From the NCBI GenBank assembly GCA_037355855.1, contig CM074761.1, forward strand, positions 2,933,346 to 2,997,345: a DNA stretch of 64,000 bases. The letters run 5' to 3'. Both the position numbers and the translations under genes were made by a program. Under the pieces are notes generated by a model that was not told where the DNA came from, did not search any database, and saw only the letters and a list, made by a program, of their open reading frames with translations. This document shows, one piece after another, positions 1 to 11,204 of the stretch (within the stretch, counting starts at the first letter, position 1; every line of letters starts with the position of its first letter). The stretch is from Pseudo-nitzschia pungens. Lineage: Eukaryota > Bacillariophyta > Bacillariophyceae > Bacillariales > Bacillariaceae.

Positions 1-223
1 GCTCGTTGGCTTCCACGAGCGCCATTACCAGGGCCTTGTCGGCGTCGTGGTTGCAGTTGTAGTTGCTGCAATTGTTGTGGCTATTGCTGTTGCTGTTGGA
101 ACGCGCGGAGGCTTCCAGGGCGAAGACCCGGGCGCACTCCTGTTTCGACTGGCGAAAGACCAAACAGGACTTGTGGACCCTTCCCTTCCAGCCGTACAGT
201 CGGTTCATAGTGGCCTCGTTCAT
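1..223 (-). CDS. 5' part of an unknown protein, cut by window edge
   Basis: An open frame reads leftwards from an ATG at 223 to the window edge, giving 74 residues without a stop. The start MNEATMNRLYGWKGRVHKSC is rich in basic and aromatic residues and contains three cysteines in its first 38 residues. An Asn/Ser/His/Cys low-complexity stretch (NSNSNSHNNCSNYNCNH) follows. I do not recognise the family. The frame choice rests on the balanced composition of the first 40 residues and on the 12-base repeat just upstream, which looks like a promoter-side microsatellite. The overlapping plus-strand frames are Val/Leu-rich shadows of the low-complexity part. The rest of the gene lies outside the window. 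Confidence 0.45.
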   Translation of the reverse strand, partial: MNEATMNRLYGWKGRVHKSCLVFRQSKQECARVFALEASARSNSNSNSHNNCSNYNCNHDADKALVMALVEANE

Positions 224-240
224 GGTGTGCTATTGGGCTT

Positions 241-322
241 CTTGTTGATGTTGTTGTAGATGTTGTTGTAGATGTTGTTGTAGATGTTGTTGTAGATGTC
301 GTTGTAGATGTTGTTGTTGATG
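241..322. repeat. 12-base microsatellite (TTGTTGTAGATG)n
   Basis: About six to seven imperfect copies of TTGTTGTAGATG stand just upstream of the partial gene at the left edge. A short GGAT tetranucleotide run follows at about 357-386. Confidence 0.8.
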
Positions 323-386
323 TTCGAAATGCTGTCAATGGTCTGGGGTTTCAATGAAGGATGGATGGATGGATGGATGGATGGAA

Positions 387-3180
387 ATGAATGTGTTCGA
401 GTAAGGTTTGCGTCGTTATGATACAGTTGCAGATGTTCATGTCAGAACAGAGCTTTTCGTGATTGCTTCGTTTGTTTCGTGACTGCTCTGTACGGAACTG
501 GTAGCCTTCCTCGTACCGTTAAGGATTTTACTGCTTCGGAGAAGCGATGGAAGAAGATGAACTTCTTTTTCGTTTGATTGATTCTTAGCTTGTTTCGAAT
601 ACAGTAAATCTCAACCTTACCTTTACTTTACGACCAAACTACGCATAATTACTACGACCCGAATTATGCAGTGTAATAGAATTTAGTTGGGTGCATCAGC
701 AAAGGTTTGGCCTCACTACATTGACGCATTCTCATTTTAATTTTACTATTGCTGTATTAGAGCGGTTGTTCTTTCTGGATACTTTTTTTCAATGTACCGT
801 ACATGTACTTTTGTGACATTGATTTCGTCGCTCCAGTACCTTACGTCATTGTCACTGCGACCATATGCCACCGCAACTTTTGACGCTATTAAAGAATCCG
901 CAACAGCGCTTAAAAATTCATTGACACTTCCGACGGAAGTTGGGGACATGATGTGCAGGATTGCGTGTCACAGCCTTCGTCGATTTGTCATTGCCGGTAA
1001 TTAGTCTATCCAATTGTGCTGGAGGTAATCTTAGCTCGATGGCCCGTGAACACGTGCGAAATGACTCTCAATTACAGTACTACGAAGTAAAAGACCTTAT
1101 TTCCATTATTTTGATTCAATAAACATCAGCCGATGCCAAACATCTGACACTTTCAAATTCTTCGGACAGCACTTGCGCGACCAACAAGCGATGATCCATC
1201 AGTCCTCAACGAACACAAAAGAAAGGAATTCTTTCGCAACGCGAATACCGTATTTCCAATTGGCCGTCCCCAATTTCGGTAGAAATAGATAATAATGAAA
1301 TACGAAGTACGAAGTGACCTTACCTTACAGGTAAGATTTACTTCGTACTGAACAGGAAAGTTGGAACTGGTGGACGGCAAATAAAATCTTACCGTCACCT
1401 TACCACCTTACTGTAACTAAGCCTTACCGTATTACGGTTGCAAGGACGAAGTAATCTTACGAAGTAAGGTTATGATGTACCGTACCAGGTACCGTAGCAT
1501 GATTGGATTTTGATTCGAATGATTGATTCGAGAGACGCTGTTCGTACCCACTGCGGAACCTTGTAATTACGGTACGGTATGATACCGTAAGGTTACAGTA
1601 TGAGCAGTGATTGTGACTTGTGATGCAAACACACAGGAGACCGGACCATACCGCAATATGAGCCGAGGAAACCATTACGGTAGGACGAGGGTTGCACGCA
1701 AAATAGGTCACACTCATCTCCAAATCACCAGCAACGACTCAAATGCTCGATGCAGAGCATGGAATGCGGCTGGGTGCGATGGGATGCGATGCGATGCGAT
1801 GCGAACGAATCGGTGTTCCGCGGGGATGCGGGATGTTGGGATTGCGGGTTGTGGTTGTGGTTGTGGTTGTGGGTTGTACCCTACCGATAGGGCGTCCGAA
1901 ACAATGCGAAACCCAGGTGGAGCGAAAAAGAAGAGGCGACGAGCGAGTTCTCCACGGGTGGTTTGCACCTCAATTCCGGCATTCTGCTTGCAGCCGAACG
2001 CCGACGGTCACGATCGTTCGACGATCATTGAAGTGGTGGTGGGGGGAGGGGGGACTCCGAGGGGGAGTAGAGGCCGAGCAACAACGCATGGAACGACGCG
2101 GGGGGAAATGCGATGCGATGCGATGCGATGCGATGGAATCCGATGGGATGGGATGAAACGGGAAGGGGAGTCGCGTTGGGATGGGGGTTAGTGGATGTTT
2201 CGATGTGGCGTCAGAAATGCGAATTCACGATGGAGCGAAAGGTACGGAGGAGGCGAAGGGTTCGTTCTTCTCCACGGTTGGTCCGCACCTTTGTCGCGGG
2301 TTCGGGTTGCGAGTCCGGCCGTTTTTGGTCCACAAACCGCGGTGTTCTTTGGTGGCTGGAACCCGTCCCCGAAATCGCTTTCCATAGGTCCTTTGCGAAG
2401 GTGTGATCGGAACCCTTGCGAGTGATGAAAACTGGTGGGCAAATTGTTTCGGACCAACAGTGCTTCGGGAGGATGGGGATACGCCGCATCGAAATTGCTG
2501 CAGCTTTGTACCGACGGTTTTCGAGACTGATATTGTATCCATACAATGATTGAACTAAACAGCGAAAAACTATAGACTGCGCGACTAGATTAACGTTGTT
2601 GAAGTTGGTGTTGTAAGAAACCGTATCAAATAATACTCTGATACTGATCGGGATAAACGTGGGTACGTTTGGTGATATACAATAGGGAGGAAGACGGTAC
2701 ACGTACACGTAACGATCGCAACGCAACGAAATGAAAAACAAACGAATGGATGGATGGATGGATGGGTGAACCGAAAACTCTCATCGGCTCTTCCTCCCGC
2801 TGTTGCTCTTTCAGTGAGTACGAGTACGTACACAGACTGCGATTGTCAAAGCCAAGAAGTTTCGCAGTCCGCAATTTTTTTCACAATCGATCGAACGATT
2901 GTGCCACACATGGATGGCGTAGTGTACAACGAATAATAAAAAAATAAATAACAATAATGTCCGTGCCGACAAAGCGCATTCACGAGGACTGAAGTGTTCC
3001 AAAATTATTGTTTACCATTGGACTGTTCTGCTTCTGATCCAACCTCAGTACTATCGCAATCTACCCGTAGTCTACCGGTCGCTGCAAGCGTGTTGCGTGT
3101 TTCGTGTTGAGTCTTTTGTGTTGAATGCCGAGTGTTGCGTCTTGCGTCTCTCGTGTTGTTGTTGCGCGCACTCCCTCGCG
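387..3180. other. Spacer, no supported gene
   Basis: Open frames of 60-190 codons occur on both strands, for example around 746-1004 and 1607-2191, but they overlap each other, have no recognisable domain and are mostly carried by low-complexity DNA. The stretch holds GATGC pentamer runs at about 1771-1805 and 2105-2145, a GGTTGT run near 1841-1878, an ATGG run near 2746-2767, and many GTAAG/CTTAC/ACGAAGTA words at 1290-1480. Confidence 0.6.
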
Positions 3181-4599
3181 TCACGACTCTTGGTCAATCG
3201 TGCCGGACAGTTCGATCATGTCCAGGACCAGCAGCTCCGCCAACGCGTCCACGATGGGCTGGCCGCTCCGGGTCATCTTGCGGTACCAATCCGTCTTGGA
3301 ATTGGCCATGTTCAGGGGATGCGCAATGGGCAGCATCGTCCCGTATTGCTGGAAGTGTTCCTGCAACTCCCGGCTCGTGTAGGCGGACCGGGGTTCCAAT
3401 TCCGGGATGTCGAAATTCAAGATTTTCGGGAGTATGCTCCGCGTGTCGACGAATATCTTGAGCCATCCCAGGTCGTCGAGGGCATTTGCGCAGTCGCTCG
3501 TGTCGTGCTCCACCAGAGGGCTCTCGCCCCCGCCTTGTTTCGGCTCGCTGCCGCTGTCGGAACCCGGCAGGGTGGCAACCTGCAGGACAACGTGCTCCAT
3601 GTCCTTCATCAGCCGGATCGCCGACGCGGCCACCACTTCCGAATCCTGGTGGTGGTGGACCGAATCACTCGTCGACGACAAAAAGGCACCGGACGCAACC
3701 GAGACCAAAAAGTCGGTGTTGTAGGCGTTCGCCACGGCGATTCGTTTCCGGAATCGCTTCAGGGGCCGCAGGAAATCGCGTTGCGGCGAGGCATCGCCGG
3801 AGTGACACATGTCCGTGACCACGGTGGAAGTGTTGGCGCCGAACAGGTCGTCCATGGTTCGTTGCCGGAAGACGGAGGACACATATGGCTCGGTCCACTT
3901 GGGCAGCTCGATGAAGGTTTCCTGGGATACCCCCAGGTGCGGCGAGGAGGTGGTGCAAAACACGAGCGGATGGACGCCGTTGTCGCTGTCGCTGTCGTTG
4001 GCTTTGCCAAATATGGTTTCGAGCTCGGTCAGTGCGTAGCGGCTATAGAGTCCCCCCAGGGAATTGCCGACAAAAGAGAGGGTCATGACGGTTTCCGACC
4101 CCGACGACGAATCGGTGTTTCGCACCTCGGCTTTTTGTTGCCGGACCCAATCCGAGACCTCACTCGCCAGGCGCTTACCGCCCTTGGCCACCCCGTCGGT
4201 GGTGAGTTCCATGGACCCCGAGTTGGCCTTGGAACTCAACACGACAAAGTTGTGGGTGTTGGACCGAGACCGACAGGATTCGTCGTTTTCGTCGTCCCGG
4301 CTCTCGACCCCAACGACGCTCGGCACCTTGCGGCCCTCCTTCATGAGTGCCTCGCTCAGGTATTCCTGTTCGCGGTACGAACCAAGGTATCCGTGCACGA
4401 GGACCACCATGTGATGGTAGTTCTTGCCACCCGAAGCGAAGGTTTGTGCCGAGCAGTTTCCTTCCGCGGCCAGTGCCAATGTGGAGACAAAGGCATTTTG
4501 GAGCAGGAGGAACAACGAGACGCCACGTCCCAGCCGGGAGTGCGATGGGTATTGCCACCTCGATGGCAGCGATTTCGGGCCTTGTCGTTGCAGCATCAT
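3181..4599 (-). CDS. DUF676-type serine lipase/esterase, probably secretory
   Basis: A single-exon protein of 472 residues starts at the ATG at 4599. It fits the DUF676 putative serine esterase family (alpha/beta hydrolase fold; relatives include Rog1-like lipases and FAM135). Near residue 65 VVLVHGYLG marks the strand and oxyanion loop, and near residue 178 FVGNSLGG gives the nucleophile elbow GxSxG with Asn in place of the more usual His before Ser. SRYAL follows, as usual in this family. A possible late His lies in AHPLNMANSKTDW near the C-terminus. A hydrophobic segment at about residues 27-45 (VSLFLLLQNAFVSTLALAA) looks like a signal peptide or anchor, so a secretory or organellar location is inferred. 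The acyl substrate cannot be read from the sequence. The equally long plus-strand frame over the same DNA is an antisense shadow. Confidence 0.85.
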   Translation of the reverse strand: MMLQRQGPKSLPSRWQYPSHSRLGRGVSLFLLLQNAFVSTLALAAEGNCSAQTFASGGKNYHHMVVLVHGYLGSYREQEYLSEALMKEGRKVPSVVGVESRDDENDESCRSRSNTHNFVVLSSKANSGSMELTTDGVAKGGKRLASEVSDWVRQQKAEVRNTDSSSGSETVMTLSFVGNSLGGLYSRYALTELETIFGKANDSDSDNGVHPLVFCTTSSPHLGVSQETFIELPKWTEPYVSSVFRQRTMDDLFGANTSTVVTDMCHSGDASPQRDFLRPLKRFRKRIAVANAYNTDFLVSVASGAFLSSTSDSVHHHQDSEVVAASAIRLMKDMEHVVLQVATLPGSDSGSEPKQGGGESPLVEHDTSDCANALDDLGWLKIFVDTRSILPKILNFDIPELEPRSAYTSRELQEHFQQYGTMLPIAHPLNMANSKTDWYRKMTRSGQPIVDALAELLVLDMIELSGTIDQES

Positions 4600-6479
4600 T
4601 GCAAGAATGATCGATGGATCGGTCCGGAACCTTGTGTTGTCAGGATTGATTTGAACGAAATGGTCGTAATCGAAACTGTAGAATTATTGGAATGAATGAA
4701 TCGGAGACGTTGCTTCGAGTCCTTTCGTACCGATTGCGATGGATCGGATTGTGCTTTCACTCTGATTTGTTGCTCCGATGGATGCTTCCTCTGTTCTATT
4801 CTTTTCTTTTCAGGGTTGCAACTACCGGTACACGTACACGTATCGAAACTTTATCCAGATTCAAGATGTGTCTGTAATGAAACTCCCAAGCTTCCCCGAG
4901 AGTTGCTCTCGCACTTTGGCGCCCCGGGAAACGAAAACCAACCGATCAGCTTTGCCATCGAACTCGTAACTGACTCGTATCGGTAAACCTTACGAGCAAC
5001 CGTACGGTAGGAGTAAATAATGTTCGAAATGAATCTCAATCATACCGTAAGGTTACGCACTAACCTTACTTCCCGTACGTTAGGTCACGGGTAGGCAATA
5101 CACCAAGGCAGTGTCACGTGTCATAGCCGTTGGACAAAGGCATCAGCATGGTGAGTTAGTCTTGGGGGACTGAATAGATGATGATTGTATGTTGTGTCAC
5201 CTGGTGTCACAAGCGCAACAATGAAAAAGAATCTTTTAAAAATTGATGGAAAGGACGTCATCGTTCTAAGTTCGATCGTTGACATCGTTCTCGCATACTG
5301 GTAAGGCTAGTCGTTTTCTATTTCACCATCTCTTCTCGTAGTTGCTATCGACGTCCATGATTGCAACCGATGTATCACATGCCTGATGCCACACAACAAA
5401 ACGCAATGCATCTTTATAACGACAACATCAACAACTCACAATGTTGCAATTACCGGAAATAAGCTACACGTAGCGTAGATTTCGATTCCGAAACAAACAC
5501 GATCACCACCATGCAGTCGGTCGTTCCAACAACGACGCAGTTGGCGACTCCCCTTCGCCCATCATCGATGCAAATGGTCTGCGGTCTAGACCCATGTGCA
5601 TCCAATCGACCGAGACTAGAGACGAACTATCACGCGACCGACACCGATGGTCTCCCACCCAGCACGAGAAATTGTATCGCCGTCATCAAATACCACCATC
5701 GGCACTTCTCCAACCTCCCGCACTCTGTCAGATCCGAGAAAGAAAGCAAAAGTCGAAAAGAGGGGTGGCAAAAACGATGACTCTAGTGGCATCGATTACC
5801 GAACCTGTTGTTTTCTGTGGCGCTCGCGGCCTGTTGAAAGGTGCAATTCGGGTCAAGAACCAACGCTAAGATGAGATAAAAGCCAAAGAGCACACTGACA
5901 TGGAAGGAAACGTACACGTAGTTCCATTTCGGTTCTCAAAAAGAATCCTAAGCTTGGAACGTAAATCGAGGCGCAGAAGCACGATCTTGAAAAAAGTCGA
6001 ACGATCAAAATCTGGAGTCGAAGGAATTGAATCGATGTAGGAACAATTGAAACGATACGCATTGTTGGACGGAATTCTGCCAACGGCTCTGCTCCAACAA
6101 ACGATAGACGTATGGATCAACGTCTGTTTCGTATCCTGAAGACGAAAATAAAATCTCAAGCTTGAACTGGGATACAGGTCAGCACGCAACGGCAAGGATA
6201 CACGAGAGAGAACTGCGTGAAGCTGTTTGACAATTTTAGACTTGTCTAGTTGAGAATTCATCGAGCAAGTACTCCTACTACTAGGAGAACAGGTGATTGA
6301 TTCATGGTGCAATTCCAATAATCAATCACCAAGAACAGCGAACACCCTTGCGCAATTTTTTTTCGAGAAAAACATGTTGAAGAAAAACAATGATTCCCAA
6401 TCCGTCGAGGACATCCGGAGCGAGCTTTCACTTAAGTCTCATGTTGTGCGAACTATGATTTGAGGTGAGAGCTTCAAGC
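4600..6479. other. Spacer, no supported gene
   Basis: Overlapping short frames at 5511-5874 and 5853-6318 have no recognisable domain. GTAAGGTTAC-like words cluster at 4980-5100. I see nothing else that can be named. Confidence 0.55.
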
Positions 6480-7860
6480 GCGTCAACCTATCCGCACCTC
6501 TATCGTGTCAATCGATTCGCACCTCTATTGCAATCCGATCCGCACCTCTATTGCAATCCGATCCGCACCTCTATCGCAATCCGATCTGCACCTCTATTGC
6601 AATCCGCACCTCTATTGCAATCTGATCTGCACCTCTATTGCAATCTGATCTGCACCTCTATTGCAATCCGCACCTCTATTGCAATCCGATCCGCACCTCT
6701 ATTGCAATCCGATCCGCACCTGTATGGCAATCCGCACCTCTATTGCGTCAACCGATTCGCACCTCTATTGCAATCCGATCCGCACCTCTATTGCAATCCG
6801 ATTTGCACCTCTATGGCAATCCGCACCTCTATTGCAATCCGATTCGCACCTCTATGGCAATCCGCACCTCTATTGTGTCAACCGATTCGCACCTCTATCG
6901 CGAACCGATCCCGATCCACACCTCTATTGCAATCCGATCCGCACCTCTATTGCAATCCGATTCGCACCTCTATGGCAATCCGCACCTCTATTGCGTCAAC
7001 CGATTCACACCTCTAGCGCGAACCGATCCCGATCCGCACCTCTATTGCAAACCGATCCGCTCCTCTATTGCAATCCGCACCTCTAGCGCGTCAATGGATC
7101 CGCACCTCTATTGCAATCCGCACCTCTATCGCGTCAACCGATCCGCACCTCTATTGCAATCCGCACCTCTATCGCAATCCGCACCTCTATCGCATCAACC
7201 GATCCGCACCTCTATTGCGTCAACCAATTCGCACCTCTATTGCAAACCGATCCGCACCTCTATCGCGTCAACCGATTCGCACCTCTATTGCAATCCGCAC
7301 CTCTATCGCGTCAACCAATCCGCACCTCTATTGCGTCAACCAATTCGCACCTCTATTGCAATCCGCACCTCTATCGCAATCCGCACCTCTATTGCGTCAA
7401 CCAATTCGCACCTCTATTGCAAACCGATCCGCACCTCTATTGCAATCCGCACCTCTATTGCGTCAACCAATCCGCACCTCTATTGCGTCAACCAATTCGC
7501 ACCTCTATCGCTATCCGCACCTCTATCGCTATCCGCACCTCTATTGCGTCAACCGATCCGCACCTCTATTGCAATCCGCACCTCTATCGCATCAACCAAC
7601 CCGCACCTCTATTGCAATCCGCACCTCTATGGCGTCAACCGATCCGCACCTCTATCGCATCAACCAATCCGCACCTCTATTGCAAACCGATCCGCACCTC
7701 TATCGCGTCAACCGATCCGCACCTCTATTGAGTCAACCAATTCGCACCTCTATTCACCTCTATCGCATCAACCGATCCGCACCTCTATTGCAATCTGCAC
7801 CTCTATCGCGTCAACCGATCTGCACTCGATCTGCACCTTGATTGTCGATCCGTACCTCAT
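6480..7860. repeat. Large minisatellite with CGCACCTCTAT core
   Basis: About 65 copies of a CGCACCTCTAT(T/C)GC core are spaced mainly 18, 23 or 25 bases apart, depending on whether the linker is CAATCCG, CAATCCGATCCG or GTCAACCGATTCG-like. The units contain no stop triplet in any plus-strand frame, so all three plus frames stay open for hundreds of codons and would encode monotonous HLYCNP/SAPLLQ/RTSIAI repeats. Because spacing changes the frame constantly, I read this as non-coding satellite DNA. It lies about 0.7 kb beyond the 3' end of the first metacaspase gene. Confidence 0.92.
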
Positions 7861-8595
7861 CAATTACTTAACATCTTCAAGTAGTAAAGGCTGCTACATA
7901 CTGCACTTAGACAACGACAATTTCCTTTTCCCAATGTTTCAAGAAGACTTATCGAAGCACTGTCCGGAATGCAAAAGCCCTCTCTGGATTGTATTACATG
8001 TCTTCTGAATTTGGTCTGTAAGCTGTTCGAGACCGGAAATACGGCAAGCTTCGACGTTGATTCAATTGCAGTTGAGGTCATTCGTATATTTTCTCTTTCC
8101 TTCAAGGCTCAAAGCACAATCTGTTATGACCAGGGAACAAAACATTTATGCTTTCTTGGTTTTCATATTACAAGTCACTTCGAAAATGCTGGCAAACATT
8201 CCGAAGTCAGATCGGAACAGAGGATGTTGGCATTGTTTGATTTCCTCTTCGGTTCATTACGTGTACCAAAAATATTGAAGAAAAATTCATCAGATACACC
8301 AACAGAGGTTCCTTCTATCATCTAACCTCATGCTTTCTTGGTTAACACGTCTTGTCCAGGATTGTCAACATCAAGATTTGCAAGACTGAGTGTCGAATAA
8401 ATCAAAAATCAAATCAACGAGAGTAGGGAAAATAGAACTTTGATTGGAATCCTATATTGTAAATACACGTAGTGATAATATGTTATCTCTCTGATATTTC
8501 AAAGTCAACCCGCACGCAAGCAGGTAGAAGATACAAACAGACGAATGAACGAGCACACTGCTCTGTCCTTTTCATCTCTCCAGGCACTAAATAAT
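7861..8595. other. Spacer with one unrecognised open frame (7969-8325, +)
   Basis: A 118-codon plus-strand frame (MQKPSLDCITCLLNLVCK at its start) has fairly ordinary composition but no domain I recognise and no clear splice partner. It begins inside the flank of the minisatellite. It may be a chance frame or a gene remnant. Confidence 0.3.
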
Positions 8596-10082
8596 CTATC
8601 GGAACAATCGTTCCCTTCGGTTTTGCCGCCGATCTTGCCGCGCTCTCCGATTGCCGTGTATGGCTTCTCGCACTCCCCCAATGTTGACCCGCTCGATATC
8701 GCGGCGGAGTTCATCCAGATTCTGTTGCACCAACCCCGTCTCTCCCCCCAGCACGCCAGCGGCATTCTTTGCCACGCAAGCCAGGGCCGCCTGTCGCTTG
8801 TCCCTATCGCGCAGGTCCCGGACGTCCCGCACCCCGGCTTCTCGCAGAGCCTGTCCGACGAGCTGTAGCAACCGCAGAAAGGGAAAGTCTTCGAGTGCGA
8901 CCATTTCCGTTTGTTCTCCGTCCGCAACGAAATTGAAGGGGAGGTCAAGCACGGTTCCGCTGTGGCAACAATCCATCAGACAGGTCAGCGTCGTGCCCTT
9001 GGGCATTCGGCACACCAAATGTTCGTACAATTCGTCATCGATGATGTGTCCCGCTCTATCAAAATCAATGGGCACCAACGTTGAGTTGTATCCCGATTCT
9101 TCTCGACCAGTATAGTCGCGGACACGGGATCCATGTCCTGTCAGCAAATTCCCATCGGAACGAAAAAAAAGAAAAGATCAGAATCGGCCACCTAGTGGTT
9201 AACCAAACCATTTGGAATTGCAATCGAGATCGAACATCAAATGGAATGGCAACTCACCAGAGTAGTGGACAAAGGCCGTATCCCCAGGTTCACATTTGCG
9301 GCACAATTCGTCGAGTGCCTCCATGATGTTGGCTCTTGTGGGACTTATTGAGTGTCCGTCATCCATGAGGATCGTAATGTTTCTCGATTCAACGTTCGCA
9401 ACATCCATGATGTACCGGCGAATGTTTCGAACATCGTTGTGGCATCCAGATAGCTGCCCCTGTTGGTGAGAGGTGTAGTTGATCCCAATCAGTACCGCAT
9501 ACCTCGTTCCCTGGTTTCCGTAGCGTTCCGCCATGATGTCAAAGGGCTGGTGGATGTCGATGCGTCGGCTGCTGGACAGCTGAGGGATCTGTGGAAACCC
9601 CCTGGATTTTAAAACCTCTCTGGTCTGGAGAAAGACATCCATGAATGTCAGGTTTTCGCTTGAACTCTGGTGTTCCTTGTACACGACTGAGGAGGAGGAG
9701 GTGAGTTATCGTTCGCGATAGAGTATGCAAGACCCATTCAAAAACAGCATACTACTTAAGACGGAATCGATTTTTGCTTGACACTTGCCTTCTAGGATGG
9801 CCGACGTACATGCACCACCTGCACGCCCAGCAGGATCTGGCAATTGAAACGAAGCTTTTGTGCATCACAACAATTTATACATGAGAGAGGTTGAGTCAAA
9901 GGACTTCAAAGTCGCAATTTTTGAGTCGAAAAGTACGAGTTGTTTGTAACGAAAAACTCACCAACATTTTGAACATCGGCAGACGTCTGCTTGTCGTGAC
10001 AACCGCTGATCATTCGGACGTCAGCAGGTATTGCCTGCTCGGCTTGTTCGTCAAAGGACAAGCCCTCTAGGTCTTGACTCAT
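8596..10082 (-). CDS. Type III metacaspase, copy A (p10-p20 order)
   Basis: Four exons: 10082-9962, 9854-9789, 9686-9258 and 9137-8596, giving 385 residues. The domain order is permuted. The p10-like part comes first, with SGCHDKQTSADVQN and LPDPAGRAGGACTSAILE, then IPQLSSSR; the p20 caspase fold follows with RYAVLIGINY, LSGCHNDV, the catalytic-His motif HYSGHGSR and the catalytic-Cys motif LMDCCHSG. This N-terminal p10 is the hallmark of type III metacaspases of phytoplankton, Ca2+-dependent Arg/Lys-specific cysteine proteases linked to stress responses and cell death. Intron phases all close the frame. Introns 1 and 3 are GT-AG; intron 2 uses a GC donor (GAAG|GCAAGT). The last ~70 residues are charged and carry no known domain. 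No signal peptide is seen, so a cytosolic location is likely. Copy B lies about 1.1 kb upstream in the same orientation. Confidence 0.93.
9687..9788 (-). other. GC-AG intron 2 of metacaspase A
   Basis: The donor reads GAAG|GCAAGT and the acceptor CTCCTCAG|TCGTG. Using the nearby GT instead would break the frame of VVYKEHQ, so the GC donor is supported by coding phase. The equivalent intron of copy B has the same donor. Confidence 0.85.
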
Positions 10083-11204
10083 GATGCTGCAATTCCTGTC
10101 TCAAAGCGCTTATCGTGGTTACTGTCTGCAACATCAAAGTTCTTAGTCGTTAGCGGGACGATTCTGAGTGAACTACAGGAGCGTGTCAATCGCCCCCATT
10201 GACCCCTTCGGTTTAAACAGCTTCGCAGCTTATGGATTGTCGATCCAATCGAATGTTGGTTTTTGTAACATCAAAGCAGTAAGGCTTACCGTACACTTCT
10301 CTTCCACGCCAACTGTTCGGATTCTCTCTCAAGTCCTCAATGGAAAAACAACCCAGCAAATGTCACAGAGGCTCGTGCATGAAATCCGGAATGAAAGGTT
10401 CCAACCACTACCTGGTACAGCATTCTGCTGGCAACGTGAAGGAGAAACGGGTTGATGGTTGATCCATTGAGACGGAAAGGATTTTTCTTCGTCCGAATTG
10501 AGAATACCGTATCTTTTTCAGCATCATTGAATCACATCCTTAAAAACAAAACATAACATGTGGCGCTTCTTGTTTTTGAAATAGGTTAGGGATATAACCA
10601 TAAAGCTAGCCAACATATATCTCAATGTCGGCCTGGTGCTGAAGAAGAGGAAAAGCAAGTAATGGTCTGCCCAGAAGTCACTTTGCATGCTATTGATCAT
10701 GCTTTGAAGGAACTATCACACATCTAAAGCATCCTAGGGGTACTGGTATTAGCATGCTACTGCGCATTAACTAGGCACTACGGCTCTATCTAACCACTGC
10801 TGATGGTGCTGATTATATGTTGTTCATCAGAATCGTCCAATACATCATCTAACAGCAGTCGTCTTTGTGCTAGACATCCTTCCGCACCATGTTTTATTCG
10901 GGAAACAAGCTCGATTCAGGTGTTCCTGTAACCCTTTTGACTGCCTACACTTACCCAAACACGACTGTACCAACAAAGATGATCCATCATCACAGAATAC
11001 AACAATACACGGATTTTTGGAAATAACCAAGAAGTTCTCAATGGGGATGTGTAACCACAAGAGTGCATCAAAATTTGAGACGGTCCCAAAAGCAAATGGG
11101 TCTCACGATTCTACAGTGTTCATTGTTTTTCCGTCCGAAGAAGAAAACGGCTGCATCGATGTTCGACGCCCGTCCATTCCCTCCATCGCACAGGTTCCTC
11201 GGGT
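10083..11204. other. Spacer between the two metacaspase genes
   Basis: This stretch holds the promoter side of copy A and the 3' flank of copy B. Short frames at 10168-10455 and 10845-11060 show no recognisable domain. No transposon remnant or further metacaspase fragment was seen. Confidence 0.55.

Noticed and set aside
746..1004. Short frames of about 70 codons on both strands
   Set aside because: They overlap each other, show no domain and no splice partner, so neither could be preferred.
3097..4695. A 532-codon plus-strand frame
   Set aside because: It is antisense to the DUF676 lipase, whose frame carries clear catalytic motifs; GC-rich codons keep the opposite strand open.
6480..7860. 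CRISPR-like array
   Set aside because: Repeats are short, irregularly spaced and separated by repeats of themselves, not by unique spacers, and the genome is eukaryotic.
6638..8008. A 456-codon repeat protein
   Set aside because: The frame comes from stop-free satellite units whose spacing changes frame repeatedly; two other frames are equally open.
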